A DNA stretch of 10,362 bases, from the NCBI GenBank assembly GCA_002479815.1, contig DLPA01000156.1, positions 3,781-14,142 of the forward strand, given 5' to 3'. Position 1 is the stretch's first letter; every line of letters starts with the position of its first letter. Origin of the DNA: a bacterium UBA7470 (GTDB lineage Bacteria > Pseudomonadota > Gammaproteobacteria > Burkholderiales > Burkholderiaceae_C). The position numbers and the translations under genes are program-made. Below, one piece after another: positions 7,706 to 10,362 of this stretch. The notes beneath the pieces are model-generated. The model was not told the DNA's origin and did not search any database. It was given only the letters and a program-made list of their open reading frames with translations.

Positions 7706-8361
7706 GGACTGGACTCCAGTTCAACATAGGTCGGGACATTCATGGTGTTTTTCAAAATTGATGCGGAGCTTGAAACAGATGACTCAGACACCTGCGTATC
7801 AGATGCAGACTCTGGCAGAGGATCGGTTTTTGATGGACTAAAAATAAATGTCAGGGCGTATTGATCTACAGTATTTCGATTCAGATGAATTTCTCCCAAC
7901 TTTTGTGCTTTGAGGGCCTGCTGCTGCAAAGGTGTCAAGGTCAGCATGAATTTCATCCGCCCATCTAAGGTGTACATCGACAGCTTACTCTCATCTAGAG
8001 TGAGCGTATGACTGTCAAAATAAACGGGGCACGTATCTGAAAACTTGAGCGTTGGCAGTTTCTGTACCCCTAATCTTTTCACATTAAACGGACTATCAGG
8101 ATGCTGATAGACCAAGCGAGACATCTTGCAAACAGAGTAAATGGCATTGCACACCATTTGCGATCCCATCTCAGGAAAACGCGCTCTCATGTCTTTATAG
8201 GTCAAATGGTGCAAGGCCACGCGATTCCAGCAGCGCTGGCCACTCGCGACTGGCGCAATGGCATTGCAGACTGCGGCAAAAGCGGTCTGCAACTGCTGCA
8301 AACGTACAAATTGCTCGGCAGAGGTATTCAGCACGATTTGAAACGAGTTGACCGCTTGCAC
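7702..8361 (-). CDS. TnpB-like N-terminal-domain protein lacking RuvC, first gene of the secretion block
   Basis: A 219-residue cytoplasmic protein whose sequence I recognise as similar to the N-terminal wedge/REC half of TnpB (IS200/IS605 RNA-guided nuclease). FQIVLNTSAEQFVRLQQL (7-24) matches the opening 'LLPTPEQ' segment. CNAIAPVA (32-39) followed by ALHHLTYKDMRARF and GSQM (49-69) matches the TnpB 'CN..s.vA ... LH.L.Y..lR..F.l..Qma..AI' helices. VYFDSHTLTL (113-122), LSMYTLDGR (127-135) and KLGEIHLNR (154-162) match its beta-barrel segments. There is no RuvC D/E/D region and no zinc ribbon; residues 175-219 are a Ser-rich tail instead. Its stop overlaps the ABC copy 2 start (ATGA). I chose GTG at 8361 because AGGAA precedes it and homology starts there; ATG 8445 or GTG 8457 would give 247 or 251 residues but would run through a terminator-like hairpin and have poor ribosome sites. 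Its function is unknown; it may be a domesticated regulator or a decaying remnant. Confidence 0.6.
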   Translation of the reverse strand: MQAVNSFQIVLNTSAEQFVRLQQLQTAFAAVCNAIAPVASGQRCWNRVALHHLTYKDMRARFPEMGSQMVCNAIYSVCKMSRLVYQHPDSPFNVKRLGVQKLPTLKFSDTCPVYFDSHTLTLDESKLSMYTLDGRMKFMLTLTPLQQQALKAQKLGEIHLNRNTVDQYALTFIFSPSKTDPLPESASDTQVSESSVSSSASILKNTMNVPTYVELESSP

Positions 8362-8365
8362 AAGG

Positions 8366-8370
8366 TTCCT
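8366..8370 (-). promoter_or_regulatory. Shine-Dalgarno supporting the GTG 8361 start of the TnpB-like gene
   Basis: AGGAA sits 4 bases before GTG 8361 on the minus strand. The upstream candidates ATG 8445 and GTG 8457 lack a well-placed match, so this site decides the start choice. The evidence is positional only. Confidence 0.5.
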
Positions 8371-8388
8371 ATATGAAATTTTTAAGGG

Positions 8389-8394
8389 ATTATA
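8389..8394 (-). promoter_or_regulatory. TATAAT box, possible -10 element of the secretion operon
   Basis: A perfect TATAAT lies 27 bases before the preferred GTG start at 8361, overlapping the edge of the 8394-8415 hairpin. A start site near 8382 would leave about 20 bases of leader carrying the ribosome site. No good -35 hexamer is seen 16-18 bases upstream, so an activator or chance occurrence is possible. Confidence 0.35.
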
Positions 8395-8415
8395 AAAGCC
8401 ACCAAAGTGGCTTTT
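8394..8415 (-). terminator. Perfect 9-bp terminator-like hairpin between acyltransferase and TnpB-like genes
   Basis: AAAAGCCAC and GTGGCTTTT form perfect 9-base arms around a 4-base loop (TTTG on the minus strand). The arms carry A and T runs, so it can act as an intrinsic terminator in either direction. It lies about 92 bases after the acyltransferase stop, which fits ending that transcript before the secretion block. If the TnpB-like gene starts at 8445 or 8457, the hairpin would lie inside its coding region at codons 15-21 (counted from 8457). Confidence 0.6.
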
Positions 8416-8506
8416 GGTGTCTTGCGCAAAATTTTTCAAGTTCATGTCTGCTAACACCGCAACCGCGTGCTCCCACCGCTCTCATGACTGAGTAAAACGT
8501 GGTTAT

Positions 8507-9541
8507 TCAACATTTTTGACTGAGCTTCTTGCTGAACTGAATGCCCACTTTCTCAACCAGTACATACGAGAAGCCAGAAACCACCAAAATCATACCTATA
8601 GAAACTGCCAATCCCAATGCACCATCTATTTTCAATTTATTGCCTACCCACATCAAAATGGGAAAATGAATAAGATAAATGCTGTACGAAGTGGTCGATA
8701 GAAAGTAAACGGTACGATTTTTTATTGATGGAAGGAAAGCAGCGGCCATCAAAAAACATAGTAAACCAAGGCCACTGATGAATATAGGGTTAAATACCGC
8801 ATAATAAGGTCGTAGCAAAAAGACTACCAACCCCAGCAGCAAGAATGCCAGAGGGTTAAAGGCATCAAATTTTTGATTATTTTTATAAAACCAAGCTCCT
8901 AGAACGAAAAAGCAGAGCTGCGCCATAAAGTGGTTTGAAATGAATAAATAAATACTTCCAGGCTGATGAATACTAGGGTAAATAAAATTCAAAAAGCCTT
9001 CTTGCGCCGAGAGGGACCATAAGCTAGAAACTCCTATTGCACCTAGCAGCGTGAGAGTGGAATGCTTGGTCAATAAGAAAATAAATAGTGGGGCAGTGAC
9101 GTACCACAAGACTTCGATGGTCAATGTCCAAGTGACGTGCAAGGTGTCAAACTGTGCCAAGGCACTGGGCGATAGATGCTGCATCATCACCATATTCAAG
9201 ATGAATTCCAGCGGGTACGCTTGAATTTTTTCTAGCGTGATACTTTTTGAAGCAATACCGACTGTCGCCATGAAAAACAGGTAGGCAGGTAGGATACGAC
9301 ATAGCCTGTGGATTATGTAGTCTTGCCAAGCTGACTTTTCCCAACTGGCAGCAATTAAATAGCCACTGATGACAAAAAACAATTGAACACCAAATTCACC
9401 ACCATAAGTACCGAAAAATGGAAATGCACCACCAAAGACGTGTTGCGCATGGTGAATAAAAACAGCACTGACTGCAATTGCTCTCAGCAGGTCAATGTTG
9501 TTTTGCTTTTTAGTATCCAAGAAATCGGTCAAGACGTTCAT
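8507..9541 (-). CDS. AT3-family (OafA/YrhL-like) membrane acyltransferase
   Basis: A 344-residue integral membrane protein of acyltransferase family 3, which transfers acetyl or other acyl groups from the cytoplasm to surface sugars such as O-antigen, capsule or exopolysaccharide. Family features are NNIDLLRAIAVSAVFIHH (14-31) with the conserved Arg and the His30/31 pair, GVQLFFVISGYLI (51-63), the RLCRILPAY segment (79-87), WTLTIEVLWYVTAP (138-151) and SYSIYLIHFP (285-294). About ten hydrophobic segments are visible, and there is no C-terminal SGNH domain, so it is the short form. A 60-base sample in the gene (8641-8700) has 23 G+C against 35 in a sample of the ABC gene (4801-4860), suggesting a different origin. 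The ATG at 9541 has no clear ribosome site and sits 10 bases past a terminator hairpin. Substrate unknown. Confidence 0.88.
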   Translation of the reverse strand: MNVLTDFLDTKKQNNIDLLRAIAVSAVFIHHAQHVFGGAFPFFGTYGGEFGVQLFFVISGYLIAASWEKSAWQDYIIHRLCRILPAYLFFMATVGIASKSITLEKIQAYPLEFILNMVMMQHLSPSALAQFDTLHVTWTLTIEVLWYVTAPLFIFLLTKHSTLTLLGAIGVSSLWSLSAQEGFLNFIYPSIHQPGSIYLFISNHFMAQLCFFVLGAWFYKNNQKFDAFNPLAFLLLGLVVFLLRPYYAVFNPIFISGLGLLCFLMAAAFLPSIKNRTVYFLSTTSYSIYLIHFPILMWVGNKLKIDGALGLAVSIGMILVVSGFSYVLVEKVGIQFSKKLSQKC

Positions 9542-9550
9542 AAAATGAAG

Positions 9551-9582
9551 AAAACCCGCACTGGGTAAAGGGTGCGGGTTTT
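9551..9582 (-). terminator. Strong bidirectional intrinsic terminator
   Basis: AAAACCCGCAC (9551-9561) and GTGCGGGTTTT (9572-9582) form perfect 11-base arms around a 10-base loop. On the minus strand the stem is followed by TTTTCTTCATTTT; on the plus strand by TTTTAAGTTTTT. It begins about 28 bases after the stop of the Ig-like protein gene and should end its transcript. The acyltransferase ATG follows only 10 bases later. Confidence 0.85.
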
Positions 9583-9610
9583 AAGTTTTTAAAAGATTAT
9601 TTCAAACGAT

Positions 9611-10362
9611 TTATTTAGTGGCATCCCAAATGATTCCGTTGTCTCCTTCACCACCAATCTTCACAAGATTATCGCCAATGCGGTAAAAGAAGTGAACTTG
9701 CACGCCAAAAGGCTTCACATCAGCCTTAGAAAAGCCCAGCGGTACTTCTAAAATCTGCTCTTGCTTACTATCGCTAGCCCAAGTGAACTTCTTTGCAGCA
9801 TACAGATTAATGCTTGGTAACATCGGATACATCCACTCTAAGGCATTACCAGAAGTAAACGACTTTGGGGTCATCATAAACCAGCGATCTACATTGAAGA
9901 AAGCCGGCACTGAACTACTGGTTTGAGCTGGAATCAATCCAGCAATGTAATATTCAACAACGTTACCGACGGTAGTTGTTTCACCTTTACCATGAGTGAC
10001 GGTTATTTTAAGAACATCTTTATTAGCTGCGTCTTGTGTAACATCTAGTTTGAATGTGGATGCGTAATCTGCTGGGTAGACATCAATATTCTTCTTCAGA
10101 GAACCGCATGTGAATGTGACAGTTGTTTTACCAGTCACAATTTTTGATGCTCCACCAGTAACAGTCCATGTTTTGGTATCAGTCGATGGACTGAAAATCC
10201 CGCTTGGTAGTCCTGTCGAATCAGCCTCGGTACACGCAGACAAAGCTGCACCATTATCCGACTCAATTTTTACAGAAGTGGCTTTACCAATGACCAGTGA
10301 AGTTGTACTGAGTTTGATGGCTGTGGGTGTTATTGGAGTGGGAGTTGGGGATGGTGCGGGAG
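9611..10362 (-). CDS. Secreted or surface protein with Pro/Thr linker and probable Ig-like region, C-terminal part
   Basis: The last 249 codons of a protein whose N-terminus lies outside the window; no start codon is needed within it because the frame is open to the edge (the TTG at 10243 is internal). The first visible residues, PAPSPTPTPITPT, form a low-complexity linker of the kind found just after the signal region of lipoproteins and exported proteins. Residues about 14-92 (starting AIKLSTTSLVIGKATSVKI, with two Cys at about 41 and 84) look like a bacterial Ig-like beta-sandwich. The rest (about 95-249) is beta-rich and aromatic and ends in GDNGIIWDATK. I do not recognise a specific family or any RTX-type repeats. 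A 60-base sample (10021-10080) has 25 G+C. It could be a cell-surface or secreted protein; whether it is cargo of the nearby T1SS is untested. Confidence 0.6.
   Translation of the reverse strand, partial: PAPSPTPTPITPTAIKLSTTSLVIGKATSVKIESDNGAALSACTEADSTGLPSGIFSPSTDTKTWTVTGGASKIVTGKTTVTFTCGSLKKNIDVYPADYASTFKLDVTQDAANKDVLKITVTHGKGETTTVGNVVEYYIAGLIPAQTSSSVPAFFNVDRWFMMTPKSFTSGNALEWMYPMLPSINLYAAKKFTWASDSKQEQILEVPLGFSKADVKPFGVQVHFFYRIGDNLVKIGGEGDNGIIWDATK

Noticed and set aside
7702..8457. A complete IS200/IS605 element around the TnpB-like gene
   Set aside because: There is no tnpA, no RuvC half, no visible element ends, and the gene is flush with an ABC gene. It is at most a domesticated or truncated part.
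9611..10243. TTG at 10243 as the start of a complete 210-residue protein
   Set aside because: The frame remains open to the window edge and encodes a plausible Pro/Thr linker plus the first strands of the Ig-like region, so the TTG is an internal leucine.
1..10362. CRISPR arrays, tRNA or rRNA genes, and RTX-type secretion substrates
   Set aside because: I saw no regularly spaced repeats, no tRNA-like cloverleaf, no rRNA sequence and no GGxGxDxxx nonapeptide repeats in any supported frame.

Overview
The window is bacterial and gene-dense, and every supported gene lies on the minus strand, so transcription runs from position 10362 towards position 1. The argB fragment, the beta-proteobacterial style of the glycosyltransferase-4 protein, and a degenerate AATAGCTGC-type palindrome that I associate with Comamonadaceae genomes together suggest a Burkholderiales member, probably Comamonadaceae. 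This is a judgement from sequence style; no search was run.

In transcription order: (1) 10362-9611, the C-terminal part of a secreted or surface protein with a Pro/Thr linker and a probable Ig-like region, closed by a strong terminator hairpin (9551-9582). (2) 9541-8507, an AT-rich membrane acyltransferase of the AT3 family. (3) A 145-base spacer (8362-8506) holding a second perfect terminator-like hairpin and a TATAAT box. (4) A compact block 8361-1315: a small TnpB-like protein without a nuclease domain, two tandem PrtD-type ABC permease/ATPases, an HlyD/PrtE-type adaptor and a TolC-type outer-membrane protein. These four transport genes form a complete type I secretion system (T1SS). (5) 1301-180, an MraY/WecA-type sugar-phosphate transferase, 13 bases after the TolC-type gene. 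(6) 107-1, the first 35 codons of argB, the start of housekeeping sequence.

The tight 4-base ATGA overlaps (TnpB-like/ABC 2 and ABC 2/ABC 1), the 2-base gap between adaptor and outer-membrane genes, and clear Shine-Dalgarno sequences indicate one co-translated unit. The ABC pair would power export from the cytoplasm, the adaptor would span the periplasm and the TolC-type protein would form the outer-membrane duct. No RTX-type substrate is visible, so the cargo is unknown. The flanking glycosyltransferase and acyltransferase suggest a link to surface polysaccharide or glycosylated surface proteins, but that is inference.

The most unusual element is the first gene of the secretion block. It resembles the N-terminal, non-catalytic half of TnpB (IS200/IS605 RNA-guided nuclease), ends in a serine-rich tail instead of RuvC, and is translationally coupled to an ABC exporter. 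It is the best candidate here for an undescribed, domesticated TnpB-derived function.
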